A DNA stretch of 37,808 nt, from positions 1 through 37,808 of the forward strand of contig VGBK01000009.1 of NCBI GenBank assembly GCA_016870535.1, in the 5' to 3' direction. This document shows positions 15,801 through 23,524 of the stretch, piece by piece; positions within the stretch are counted from its first letter, which is position 1; each line of letters starts with the position of its first letter. Source of the stretch: Actinomycetota bacterium. Lineage in GTDB: Bacteria; Actinomycetota; Acidimicrobiia; Spongiisociales; UBA11373. Made by a program: the position numbers and the translations under genes. The notes under the pieces were generated by a model that worked only from the letters and a program-made list of their open reading frames with translations, ran no database searches and was not told where the DNA came from.

Positions 15801-16588
15801 CCGGGGCGCTCCTCTTCGACTGCGACGGCGTCCTCGCCGAGACCGAGCGAGACGGTCATCTGGTGGCCTTCAATAGCCTTTTCGGCGAGGTCGGCCTGGA
15901 CCTGCGTTGGTCGGCTCAGGAGTATGCCGGCCTGCTCCGCATCGCCGGCGGCAAGGAGCGGCTGCTCTCCCTCTTCGCCGACGAGGCCTGGGTATCTCGC
16001 CACGGCCTGCCCGGGGATCGGCGCGGCCAGGAGCGGCTGGTGGCCCTCTGGCACCGCCGCAAGACGGAGATCTTCCTGGAACTCGTCGGAAGCGGCGCGC
16101 TTCCCGCTCGTCCCGGTGTGGCGCGGCTGGCGGTGGAGGCCCGGGAGGCGGGCTGGGACGTTGCGGTCGCTTCGACGGCGGCCACGGCCTCGGTGCGCGC
16201 CATAGCGCACCACGTGTTTCCTCCGGCGCTGGCCGAGGTCGTGCGGGTGTTCGCCGGTGACGTCGTGCCGGCCAAGAAGCCGGCCCCCGATATCTACACC
16301 CATGCCCTGGCCGAGTTGGGGCACTCGCCCGCCCGGGCTTGCATCATCGAGGACTCCCGGCAGGGCCTACGGGCGGCGCATGCCGCGCGCGGTGCCGTCA
16401 TCGTGACTCCCAGCGAGTTCAACCTGGGCGACGACTTCCCCGAAGCGGCGCTGGTTGTGGACTGCCTGGGAGACGAGGCCCGCCCGTTGCGAGTGCTGGC
16501 CTCCCGGCTGGCGCGCCCGCCGGGATCCATGGTTACCGTGGAAACCTGCGAGACCGTGATGGCGGTTGATCGCGGGACGAAGCAGTGA
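15797..16588 (+). CDS. HAD phosphatase, CbbY-like
   Basis: A 263-residue HAD-superfamily subfamily IA hydrolase. Motif I is LFDCDGVLAETERDGH (nucleophile Asp8, acid/base Asp10). The cap continues with YAGLLRIAGGKERLLSL, which is the pattern of CbbY-type xylulose-1,5-bisphosphatases. Motif III includes KKPAPDIY and motif IV is IIEDSRQGLRAA. It likely removes phosphate from a sugar (bis)phosphate made by the kinase/aldolase module. It uses a TTG start overlapping the aldolase stop. A 95-bp gap follows before the SDR gene. Confidence 0.88.
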   Translation: MTGALLFDCDGVLAETERDGHLVAFNSLFGEVGLDLRWSAQEYAGLLRIAGGKERLLSLFADEAWVSRHGLPGDRRGQERLVALWHRRKTEIFLELVGSGALPARPGVARLAVEAREAGWDVAVASTAATASVRAIAHHVFPPALAEVVRVFAGDVVPAKKPAPDIYTHALAELGHSPARACIIEDSRQGLRAAHAARGAVIVTPSEFNLGDDFPEAALVVDCLGDEARPLRVLASRLARPPGSMVTVETCETVMAVDRGTKQ

Positions 16589-16683
16589 GAGGGCGATCGG
16601 GAAGGCCGTCCTACCGATGGGGCGGCAGTCGGCAGCCGCACGCTGCCCGGCGACGGTGATCCGAGAGTCGGAGGTGACCGAAG

Positions 16684-17469
16684 TTGACTGAACGAGGCCC
16701 GTTCCGGCTCGATGGCCGGGTGGCTGCCGTGACCGGCGGCGGATCGGGCATCGGGCGCGCCATTGTGCTGCGACTGGCCCGGCAGGGTGCCCTGGTGGCT
16801 GTGCTCGATCAGGACGCTGCGGCCGGGAATGGGGCCGCGGAGGAGGCGGCACGACTTGGCGGGACGGCGGAGGCCTTCACCTGTGACGTGTCCCGGGCAG
16901 CCGAGGTCGATGGCGCCTTCGCCAACGTCGCGGAGCGCTTCGGCCGCCTGGACATCCTGGTGAACTGCGCCGGGATTGGGCAGGTGGCGACGATCGCCGG
17001 AACCTCGGAAGCCGATCTCGATCGCCTCTACGCAGTCAATGTCAAGGGGACCTTCCTGTGCACCCGGGCCGCTCTTCCCCGGCTCATCGCCGGCGGCGGT
17101 GGGGTGGTGCTGAACCTGAGCTCCATCGCCGCGCTGATCGGGGTGGCGGAGCGTTTCGGCTACTCGGTGACGAAGGGCGCCGTGCTCGCCCTGACGAAGT
17201 CGGTGGCCATCGATTTCCTGAGCCAGAACGTGCGGTGCAACTGCATCTGCCCTGCCCGGGTGCACACGCCCTTCGTGGACAAGTTCGTGCGGGAGAACTA
17301 CCCGGGGCGGGAGGATGAGGTCAAGGCCTCGCTGGCCGCCTACCAGCCCGTGGGGCGCATGGCCGAACCCGAGGAGGTGGCCGACCTCGCCGTCTACCTG
17401 TGCAGCGACGAGGCGGCCTTCATCACGGGGCAGGCGGTGCCCTTCGACGGCGGGGTGCTTCTCGTATGA
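16684..17469 (+). CDS. SDR dehydrogenase, probable 2-keto-3-deoxy-L-fuconate dehydrogenase
   Basis: A 261-residue classical short-chain dehydrogenase. The Rossmann glycine motif TGGGSGIG spans 17-24, NCAG appears near residue 96, LNLSSIA carries the active Ser, Tyr160 and Lys164 form YSVTK, and the C-terminal GQAVPFDGG is standard. Because an FAH-family hydrolase gene overlaps its end by ATGA, I infer it oxidises 2-keto-3-deoxy-L-fuconate/rhamnonate to the 2,4-diketo acid. TTG at 16684 is the start, with GGAGGT 8 nt upstream; the GTG at 16674 is out of frame and closes at once. Confidence 0.88.
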   Translation: MTERGPFRLDGRVAAVTGGGSGIGRAIVLRLARQGALVAVLDQDAAAGNGAAEEAARLGGTAEAFTCDVSRAAEVDGAFANVAERFGRLDILVNCAGIGQVATIAGTSEADLDRLYAVNVKGTFLCTRAALPRLIAGGGGVVLNLSSIAALIGVAERFGYSVTKGAVLALTKSVAIDFLSQNVRCNCICPARVHTPFVDKFVRENYPGREDEVKASLAAYQPVGRMAEPEEVADLAVYLCSDEAAFITGQAVPFDGGVLLV

Positions 17470-18338
17470 GTGCCGGGCCGCTACGGCTCTTTCGTTTCGG
17501 TCCGCCGGGCGAGGAGCGCCCGGGAGCCGAATGGCGGCGGGAGCGCCTGGATGTTTCCGGCTTCGGTGAGGACTACGACGAAGGCTTCTTCGCCCGGGAA
17601 GGCGTCGCCGGCCTGCGCCGCCGGCTTGAAGCAACCGGGGCCGCACTCCCGCGGGTGCCCACCGGGGTGCGCCTGGGCCCGCCGATCTGCCGACCGAGCA
17701 AGATCATCTGTGTCGGGCTCAACTACCGGGACCATGCGCGGGAGACCGGTGCCGCTGTGCCTGCCGAGCCGGTGCTCTTCTGCAAGGCCACCACGGCCAT
17801 CTCCGGGCCTTTCGACCCCCTGGTCCTGCCGCGGGAGGCCACCAAGGTGGACTGGGAGGTCGAGCTGGGTGTGGTGGTGGGCCGCCGGGCGCGCTATGTG
17901 GCGCCCGGGGAGGCCGCCGGTCACATCGCGGGTTACCTGCTCCACAATGACTACTCCGAGCGAGCCTTCCAGCTCGAGCGCGGCGGCCAGTGGGTCAAGG
18001 GCAAGAGCTGCGACACCTTCGCCCCGCTCGGGCCGTGGCTCGTCCCGGCCGACGACGTCGCCGACCCGAGCGCCCTGGCGATGTGGCTGTCCGTCAACGG
18101 GGAACTCCGGCAGAGAGGTACCACGGCCGACATGGTCTTCGGTCCGGCCTTCCTGGTGGCCTACATCAGCCGGTTCATGACCCTGCTGCCGGGAGACCTC
18201 ATCAGCACCGGCACCCCTGCGGGGGTGGGTCTGGGCATGAGCCCTCCCGTCTATCTGCAGGCGGGTGATGTTATCGAGTGCGGCATTGAGGGACTGGGGG
18301 AGATGCGGCAGGTCGCGGTCGAAGAGGAGGCGCCATGA
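17466..18338 (+). CDS. FAH-family hydrolase, probable 2,4-diketo-3-deoxy-L-fuconate hydrolase
   Basis: A 290-residue member of the fumarylacetoacetate hydrolase family, which cleaves C-C bonds of diketo acids. Visible elements are GLNYRDHA with His90, metal ligands Glu131 and Glu133 in DWEVELG, a further ligand region HNDYSER, and GDLISTGTPAGVG. In L-fucose and L-rhamnose routes the enzyme splits the 2,4-diketo-3-deoxy acid to pyruvate and L-lactate. Its ATG overlaps the SDR stop and its TGA overlaps the mutarotase ATG, so the three are co-translated. Other acylpyruvases look similar; the assignment rests on context. Confidence 0.88.
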   Translation: MSAGPLRLFRFGPPGEERPGAEWRRERLDVSGFGEDYDEGFFAREGVAGLRRRLEATGAALPRVPTGVRLGPPICRPSKIICVGLNYRDHARETGAAVPAEPVLFCKATTAISGPFDPLVLPREATKVDWEVELGVVVGRRARYVAPGEAAGHIAGYLLHNDYSERAFQLERGGQWVKGKSCDTFAPLGPWLVPADDVADPSALAMWLSVNGELRQRGTTADMVFGPAFLVAYISRFMTLLPGDLISTGTPAGVGLGMSPPVYLQAGDVIECGIEGLGEMRQVAVEEEAP

Positions 18339-18664
18339 AGCGAGTCGGAGCGATCCTGGGCCTGAAGCCCGAGGCCTACGAGGAGTACAGCCGGTACCAC
18401 CGGAAGATCTGGCCCGAGATCGAAGCGGCCATTCGCGAGGCCGGCATCACCAACTACTCCATCTATCACTTCCGGGGCACGATGTTCGCCTACTTCGAGT
18501 ACGCCGGCCCGGAGGGGGAATACAAAGAGAGGATGCAGCGCCTCGACTCCGCACCGCGCATGCAGGAGTGGTACGGGATCATGCGGCAGTTCCAGGTGCC
18601 CGTCGAGGGGCGGCAACCGGGGGAGTGGTGGGCCGCCATGGAGGAAGTCTTCCACCAGGACTGA
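18335..18664 (+). CDS. rhaM: L-rhamnose mutarotase family protein
   Basis: A 109-residue alpha/beta ferredoxin-like protein of the L-rhamnose mutarotase family (PF05336 type). His22 in YSRYHRKIWPE matches the catalytic His position of RhaM, and AGITNYSIYHF, MFAYFEYAG and a Trp-rich C-terminus (MQEWYG, EWWAAMEEVF) are family marks. It speeds alpha/beta interconversion of L-rhamnose or a close relative such as L-fucose, feeding the dehydrogenase. It is the last gene of the operon and ends 34 bp before the convergent activator gene and 28 bp before the right direct repeat. Confidence 0.9.
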   Translation: MKRVGAILGLKPEAYEEYSRYHRKIWPEIEAAIREAGITNYSIYHFRGTMFAYFEYAGPEGEYKERMQRLDSAPRMQEWYGIMRQFQVPVEGRQPGEWWAAMEEVFHQD

Positions 18665-18692
18665 CACCACCCGCGCCGCGACGCTCCGCCGG

Positions 18693-18809
18693 CGCGCCTC
18701 ACCCCTCCAGGGCGATGAGCGCCGCTCCGTAGGCTCCCGTCAGTTGCGGGTGCGGGGGCAGGATCACGGCCATCCCGGTCGCCTCTTCCATCATGGCCCG
18801 CACTCCGGG
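18693..18809 (-). repeat. Direct repeat DR1, right copy (117 bp)
   Basis: This copy corresponds to 854-970 with four mismatches. It covers the last 37 codons of the intact activator gene plus 6 bp beyond its stop. Together the two copies bracket a 17.7-kb interval running from the HIT gene to the mutarotase gene. Confidence 0.9.
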
Positions 18810-19472
18810 GTTCAGGGCCACGCCGCCCGAGAGGATGAGCGGCGGGCCGAGGCCCACGGTGCGGGCCATGGCCACGATGCGCCCCACCAGGGAGCGGTGC
18901 AAGCCGCGGATGATGGCGTCGAGGTCGGCCCCCCGGCCGATCAGGGAGATGATCTCTGATTCGGCGAAGACGGTGCAGGTGGAGGAGATGGGCTCCTCGG
19001 CGGTGGCGCCCAGGGCTCGGGGACCCAGATCCGCGACGGCGACGCCGAGGCGGCCGGCGGTGTGCTCCAGGAAGCGGCCGGTGCCGGCGGCGCACTTGTC
19101 GTTCATGGCGAAGTCGATGGGGCGGCCTTCCTCGCCGATGCGGATGGCCTTGGCGTCCTGGCCCCCGATGTCCACCAGGGTCCCGCCGTGCCCCAGTGCC
19201 CCGAAGACCCCCCGGGCATGGCAGGTGATCTCTGTGACGCGCCGCGCCGCCCCGCGCACCAACTGCCGTCCGTAGCCGGTGGCCACCACGGGAGGCGGCT
19301 CGACCGGTCCCAGATCGCCCACCAGGGCGGTGATGAGGCCGGCGGCCTGCTCCTCGAGGCGGGGATGGGTCGCCTCCAGCCGGGAAGCCAGCAGGGCTCC
19401 GGTCTCGTCGACGGCTACCACCTTGCAGGTGGTGGACCCGGCATCGACCCCGATGGCGGCGGCGCCGGTCAT
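18699..19472 (-). CDS. hgdC: 2-hydroxyacyl-CoA dehydratase activator (HgdC/BadF family ATPase)
   Basis: A 257-residue ASKHA-fold ATPase that drives one electron into a 2-hydroxyacyl-CoA dehydratase or benzoyl-CoA reductase-like enzyme. GVDAGSTTCK (8-17) is the phosphate loop, LVDIGGQDAKAI the second ATP motif, and Cys127 (NDKCAAGTG) and Cys166 (SSTCTVFAE) are the ligands of the dimer-bridging [4Fe-4S] cluster. These positions match those known for HgdC. ATG at 19472 overlaps the stop of the adjacent dehydratase subunit gene. The cluster is very oxygen-sensitive, implying anoxic use. A duplicate of its 3' end stands at 860-970. Confidence 0.92.
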   Translation of the reverse strand: MTGAAAIGVDAGSTTCKVVAVDETGALLASRLEATHPRLEEQAAGLITALVGDLGPVEPPPVVATGYGRQLVRGAARRVTEITCHARGVFGALGHGGTLVDIGGQDAKAIRIGEEGRPIDFAMNDKCAAGTGRFLEHTAGRLGVAVADLGPRALGATAEEPISSTCTVFAESEIISLIGRGADLDAIIRGLHRSLVGRIVAMARTVGLGPPLILSGGVALNPGVRAMMEEATGMAVILPPHPQLTGAYGAALIALEG

Positions 19473-20788
19473 CCGCCCAGCATCTCCACGAAGGCCTCCA
19501 GGCGGCTTGCGGCCTGCTCCTCGGAGAAGGAGCGCGGGTCGTTGTGATCGGCTTCGAGCAGCAGCGCCGGCACCCCGGTCTGGTTGACCAGGCCGTCGCG
19601 CTGGTCGATCTGGCCCAGTGAGTAGGGCTTGCAGGAGCGGTCGGAGTGCAGGATGACCCCGTCGGCGGAGAAGTCGTCCACCATGCCGCGCATCGCTTCG
19701 AGCTTCTGCCCGGCGGAGCGGTTGAGGATGGGATGCAGGTAGACCCGGGCCATCGACTCGAAGGGATGCAACGGGTCCATCAGCGGGGCCAGTTCCCCCC
19801 AGGCATGGGCGTAGGTGGAGGCCACCACGTTCACCCCGCGGGCGGCCAGCCACTGCGACAGGGGCCCGATGCGGTACCAGATGGGCAGGTTGTCCCAGAG
19901 CACGCGGTAGCGCTCTTCGCGGACGGCGCCGATGCCGGCCGCTATGCGCCGGTCGATCTCGGCGAGCAGCCCCCGGTAGTAGTCGGTGGTCGCTTGCTCC
20001 CCGCGCAGGTCCACGATGGGCCCGAGGTGGGTGAAGGCGTCGAACGCGGTGAGGGGGGAAGGGCGGTGCCGGGCTCGCTCCAGGATCTCCAGCCAGGTCT
20101 CGCTGGCCTCCTTGGCGCGGGCGACGATCGCGGTGAACTCCTGTTCCGAAAAGGGCCGGCCGGCCACCCGCTCCGCGACGGGGACGATCTCCTCCAGTTG
20201 ACGGCGGACGTAGGCCACCTCGTGGGGCTGCGGCTGCGGCCCGTACTGGAAGGGGGTGTCCACCAGCACCAGGGGGCAGCCGAAGTGGTCGGCCAGCACG
20301 CGGTACCAGTAGAGCACCGTCTGGCAGATGTTGGTGCAGCAGAGGAGTAGGTCGGGGCGGGGCAGGCGGCCCACCGGGGTCTCCCCGGAGAGCAGGGCCC
20401 CGAGGTCGGTGCGGGCGTAGGAGCAGATGTCGCGCGAGTAGCCGGCGTCCTCGGCCACCTCGCACAGGTGCTGCGCCCGGCGCCGGGCGCCGCACAGGGC
20501 GGCGTGGTTCTCCGGGTAGATGACGAAGAACCCGAGGGTGAGCAGGATCTCGGTGGAGGCCCCACTGGTCACCCAGGCCACGGGACGCACCCCGGAGGCG
20601 TGGCGGCCCTCCAGATAGTGGCCCGACATCATCTCCTTCATGCGGGCGATGCTGCGCAGCGGCGGCTCCAGAGGACGGTCGGGACCGGATCGGAGGGAAT
20701 CCAGGCGCCGCTCGTCCCGGCGGCGCTGCAGGCGGAGCAGCGGGCGTCCCGCCAGCCGGTAGCCCAGCAGATGCCCCAGGCGGCTCAT
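19469..20788 (-). CDS. 2-hydroxyacyl-CoA dehydratase subunit (HgdA/HgdB family), larger
   Basis: A 439-residue subunit of the 2-hydroxyacyl-CoA dehydratase / benzoyl-CoA reductase family. Cys-rich motifs typical of the [4Fe-4S] ligands are SRDICSYAR (Cys122), LLLCCTNICQT (Cys150, 151, 155) and LHSDRSCKPYS; the C-terminus shows the family pattern PALLLEADHNDPR and RLEAFVEML. It would eliminate water syn from a 2-hydroxyacyl-CoA by a ketyl-radical route. The first 45 residues are Arg-rich and not obviously conserved, so a later start is possible. It overlaps both neighbours by ATGA. Confidence 0.9.
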   Translation of the reverse strand: MSRLGHLLGYRLAGRPLLRLQRRRDERRLDSLRSGPDRPLEPPLRSIARMKEMMSGHYLEGRHASGVRPVAWVTSGASTEILLTLGFFVIYPENHAALCGARRRAQHLCEVAEDAGYSRDICSYARTDLGALLSGETPVGRLPRPDLLLCCTNICQTVLYWYRVLADHFGCPLVLVDTPFQYGPQPQPHEVAYVRRQLEEIVPVAERVAGRPFSEQEFTAIVARAKEASETWLEILERARHRPSPLTAFDAFTHLGPIVDLRGEQATTDYYRGLLAEIDRRIAAGIGAVREERYRVLWDNLPIWYRIGPLSQWLAARGVNVVASTYAHAWGELAPLMDPLHPFESMARVYLHPILNRSAGQKLEAMRGMVDDFSADGVILHSDRSCKPYSLGQIDQRDGLVNQTGVPALLLEADHNDPRSFSEEQAASRLEAFVEMLGG

Positions 20789-21864
20789 CGGAGCGTCTCC
20801 ACGAAGGCCTCCAGACGGGTGAGGGTCTGCTGGGTGAGGCTGCCGGTCAGTTCGACCTCGACGTGTAGCACGGGAAGCCCGGCGGCAGAGAGGTGCCGGC
20901 GGAGCAGCGGCACGTCGAACAACTCCGGCTCGCAGAACTTCGGGTCGTAGATCACCAGGCCGCGGGCGCCGGCGGCTCCCATCTGCTCCCGCAGGTGACG
21001 GGCGCGGGCGGCGATGGGATCCCCCCGCGTCGGATCGGGGGGACCGCCCAGCAGCCGAGTGGCGAGGCGCGTGTGCGGGTCGCCCCCGTCCTGGAGCGGG
21101 TAGACGCGCCGCCGGCCGCTCGCCAGGTCGTCGGCCACCACCCGGGCTCCCATGGCGGACAGGTGGTCGAAGAGGTCGAGGGGCTCGGCCACGATTCCCG
21201 ACAGCATCACGGGCACGCCACCGGGAGGATCCCCGGCGGCGAGGGACCCGGCAAGAGCCACGAAGTCCTCGGCGGGAAGGAACTCCCGGGAGCGCACGAC
21301 GGTGTAGAACTCGCGGTCGGTGACCGCCAGGCCTTCCCGGCGGGCGTAGAGGTCGGCCAACGCCCGGTCGGCGGCGTCCTCCGCGGCGAAGGCCGCCTCC
21401 CAGTCGGCCGGGGCGGGGACCCTTCCCGAGATGGCCGCCAGCGCCTCGCCCAGTCGGCGCAGCTCGGCCACCAGGAACTCGTGATCGACCGGCCGGCGGC
21501 TGCGGGGCAGGTAGAGGGTGAGGACCGGCGGGGTGGGCCGCACGAAGTCGCCGAGCACCGACCCCATGCCCTGGAGGGCGTCGCAGGTGTGGGGGACGAG
21601 GATGGCGTCCACGCCGTCGAGGCCTCCCCGGAGCAGAAACGAGGTGGCCCGCACCACGATGTCGCAGGTGTACGCCTGGAAGTGCCGGCCGCCTTCATCC
21701 CGAGGGACGCCCGGGGGCCCCCAGACCTCGACGGGATGGAACCCGTGGGCCCGCAGCAGGGCGCGCGGGTAGTGGTAGGGGAGCACGGCCGCCACGCGGC
21801 GACCGGCGGCTTGCACCCGCGCCACCACCTCGGCGCGGGTGGGGCACCTGAGGCTGTTGGTCAT
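20785..21864 (-). CDS. 2-hydroxyacyl-CoA dehydratase subunit (HgdA/HgdB family), smaller
   Basis: A 359-residue partner of the preceding subunit and of the same family. Cys positions lie in AYTCDIVVR, VPHTCDALQGMG and IYDPKFCEPELFD, matching the usual three-ligand set. The C-terminal LHVEVELTGSLTQQ and RLEAFVETL repeat the family ending. ATG at 21864 is chosen because GGGGAG is about 10 nt upstream; ATG 21873 is in frame but only 2 nt from that site. The acyl-CoA substrate (lactyl-, 2-hydroxyglutaryl-, phenyllactyl- or other) cannot be read from sequence. Confidence 0.87.
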   Translation of the reverse strand: MTNSLRCPTRAEVVARVQAAGRRVAAVLPYHYPRALLRAHGFHPVEVWGPPGVPRDEGGRHFQAYTCDIVVRATSFLLRGGLDGVDAILVPHTCDALQGMGSVLGDFVRPTPPVLTLYLPRSRRPVDHEFLVAELRRLGEALAAISGRVPAPADWEAAFAAEDAADRALADLYARREGLAVTDREFYTVVRSREFLPAEDFVALAGSLAAGDPPGGVPVMLSGIVAEPLDLFDHLSAMGARVVADDLASGRRRVYPLQDGGDPHTRLATRLLGGPPDPTRGDPIAARARHLREQMGAAGARGLVIYDPKFCEPELFDVPLLRRHLSAAGLPVLHVEVELTGSLTQQTLTRLEAFVETLR

Positions 21865-21882
21865 CCGGCCCATTCTCCCCGA

Positions 21883-22935
21883 TCAGAGCGTCTCGCGCGG
21901 GCGGGTCGCCTCGCCGGCGAGCGGCGATTCCCGCGTCGGCGCGGCCGGCGCGCCGCACCGTCGTTCCTCGTCCGCCCAGAGCTCGAGCACGCGACGCGAC
22001 GGGTGGCGGGGCTCCCAGCCCAGGACTTGACGCGCCCGCCGGGTATCGGCGAGCCAGGGATGGCGGATGAGCTCCATGCCGCCCGACGGCGATCGATGCT
22101 GCAGGCGCAGGGCCCACGAGGCGTCGGCCAGCGAGCGCAGCAGCCGGGAGGGCAGGGGCACGGGATGGCTTCCGCAGAGCCGGATGGCTTCTCTCCAGCG
22201 GATCGTCCCGGAGCCGGCCAGGTTGAAGATCCCCGCCGCCCGCTGCTCCACGACGGCGAGCCCGGCGCTGCCGAGATCGTCGGCCGCCAGGAACTGCATC
22301 TCGGGATCGGCGCCCGCGACCACGGGGAGACGCTTCATGGCGAGCAGTTCGGCGACGAAGTTGACCGCCCCCGGCCCGAGCACGATGCAGGGCCGCAGCA
22401 CGGTCACCTTGAGCGCGGGGTGCGTTGCCGCGTACGTGGCGAGGTACCGCTCCACCTCGGCCTTGTGTTCCCCGTAGCGGAATCCGGGCGTCGGGCGAAG
22501 CGGATCGGTCTCCGGGTGCGGTGCGGCCTCGCCGGGGCGGGCCCCGTACACGGTGGTGCTGCTCGGGTAGACGAATTGTGCGGCTCCGGCCGCGCCGGCA
22601 TGTTCGAGCAGGGCGACGGCGGCCTCTACGTTCAGGGCGCGGTCGACCCCGGGATCTCGCGAAGGCTTGAGGTGGAAGGCGAAGTGCAGGACGGTGTCGA
22701 TGCCGTCGAGGAGGCCGGGGTCGGGGCGGCGGAGGTCGGCGCGCTCGAAGCGGAAGCGCGGATCCGTGGGCGGATGGGCCATGGGGCGCAGGTCGACCCC
22801 GACCACCGACTGCACCTCGGGCAAGCCCGCGAGGAGGCGGTGGACCATCATCCCGCCGAGGAACCCGGCCGCTCCGGTCACCAGCAAGCGGCACGGGGGC
22901 GTGGCCCCAGGGCGAGCAGCAGCGCAGGGTCCCAC
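21883..22935 (-). CDS. NAD-dependent epimerase/dehydratase (extended SDR)
   Basis: An extended short-chain dehydrogenase with Rossmann motif LLVTGAAGFLGG, VVGVDLRP at the second strand, ADLRRPD, YPSSTTVYG for the active Ser/Thr region and Tyr-x3-Lys in RYGEHKAEVE. Members act on nucleotide sugars, flavonoids or steroids. The start is uncertain. GTG 22935 is given because AGGGTGG is about 5 nt upstream and only 16 residues precede the fold. GTG 22944 and TTG 22887 are alternatives; the frame stays open to 23157 in Pro/Arg-rich sequence. It is 18-19 bp upstream of the dehydratase genes on the same strand, so it probably leads that operon. Confidence 0.85.
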   Translation of the reverse strand: MGPCAAARPGATPPCRLLVTGAAGFLGGMMVHRLLAGLPEVQSVVGVDLRPMAHPPTDPRFRFERADLRRPDPGLLDGIDTVLHFAFHLKPSRDPGVDRALNVEAAVALLEHAGAAGAAQFVYPSSTTVYGARPGEAAPHPETDPLRPTPGFRYGEHKAEVERYLATYAATHPALKVTVLRPCIVLGPGAVNFVAELLAMKRLPVVAGADPEMQFLAADDLGSAGLAVVEQRAAGIFNLAGSGTIRWREAIRLCGSHPVPLPSRLLRSLADASWALRLQHRSPSGGMELIRHPWLADTRRARQVLGWEPRHPSRRVLELWADEERRCGAPAAPTRESPLAGEATRPRETL

Positions 22936-23119
22936 TGGGGCCACCCTAGCCAAGGAGCCGACTGGGCCCGTCCCGGGGTGCCGGCAGGCGGGGCGATTCC
23001 CAGGGCGCGGCACGGGGCAGCCCACGCGCTCGGCGTTTAGGCGCGGGCCCGGCTCGCTAGCCTCTGCCAAGGCTGTGAGTACGGCCTCGTCCACCACCTC
23101 TGGGAAGGGAGAGCGCCCG

Positions 23120-23524
23120 ATGAAGATCGCCGCCGTGTCGGAAGACGGCCGCACCATCGCCCAGCACTTCGGCCGGGCTCCCTACTACGTAGTGGTCGCG
23201 GTGGAGGGGGGTGAGGTCGTCCTGCGGGAGACGCGAGCCAAGGTGGGCCATCGCGACTTCGCCGGAGGCATCGATCCCGGCCCGGTGGCCAAGCATCGCG
23301 CCATGGCCGACGCCATCGGCGACTGCGCTGCTCTGCTCGCCGGCGGCATGGGCAGCGGGGCCTTCACCTCTCTGCAGGCGGCCGGCATCGAGCCGGTGCT
23401 CACCGACGAAGCAGACATCGAGACGGCGGCCCTGCGGTATGCCGCGGGCGACCTGCCCAACCTGGCCGACCGCCTCCACCACGGCCGGGGCGAGCACCAC
23501 TACGGGCATGGCCACAGCGGCTGA
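23120..23524 (+). CDS. NifX/NifB-type iron-molybdenum cofactor domain protein
   Basis: A 134-residue single-domain protein of the dinitrogenase iron-molybdenum cofactor family (NifX/NafY/VnfX, NifB C-terminal type). It shows MKIAAVSEDGRTIAQHFGRA at the start and ALLAGGMGSGAFTSLQAAGI in the core. The tail is His-rich (LHHGRGEHHYGHGHSG), suggesting metal binding. No nitrogenase genes are visible, so it likely carries or scavenges a metal or Fe-S species for another enzyme. GGGAAGGGAGAG precedes the ATG. It overlaps the TrmO-like gene by 17 bp. Confidence 0.87.
   Translation: MKIAAVSEDGRTIAQHFGRAPYYVVVAVEGGEVVLRETRAKVGHRDFAGGIDPGPVAKHRAMADAIGDCAALLAGGMGSGAFTSLQAAGIEPVLTDEADIETAALRYAAGDLPNLADRLHHGRGEHHYGHGHSG

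Noticed and set aside
854-18809. Insertion sequence or phage as the cause of the direct repeats
   Set aside because: No transposase, integrase, terminal inverted repeats or phage genes were found between or beside the repeats. The copies consist of coding sequence from one gene.
23120-23524. Nitrogen-fixation locus
   Set aside because: A lone NifX-type domain is common outside nitrogenase systems, and no nifHDK, nifE, nifN or nifB is present nearby.
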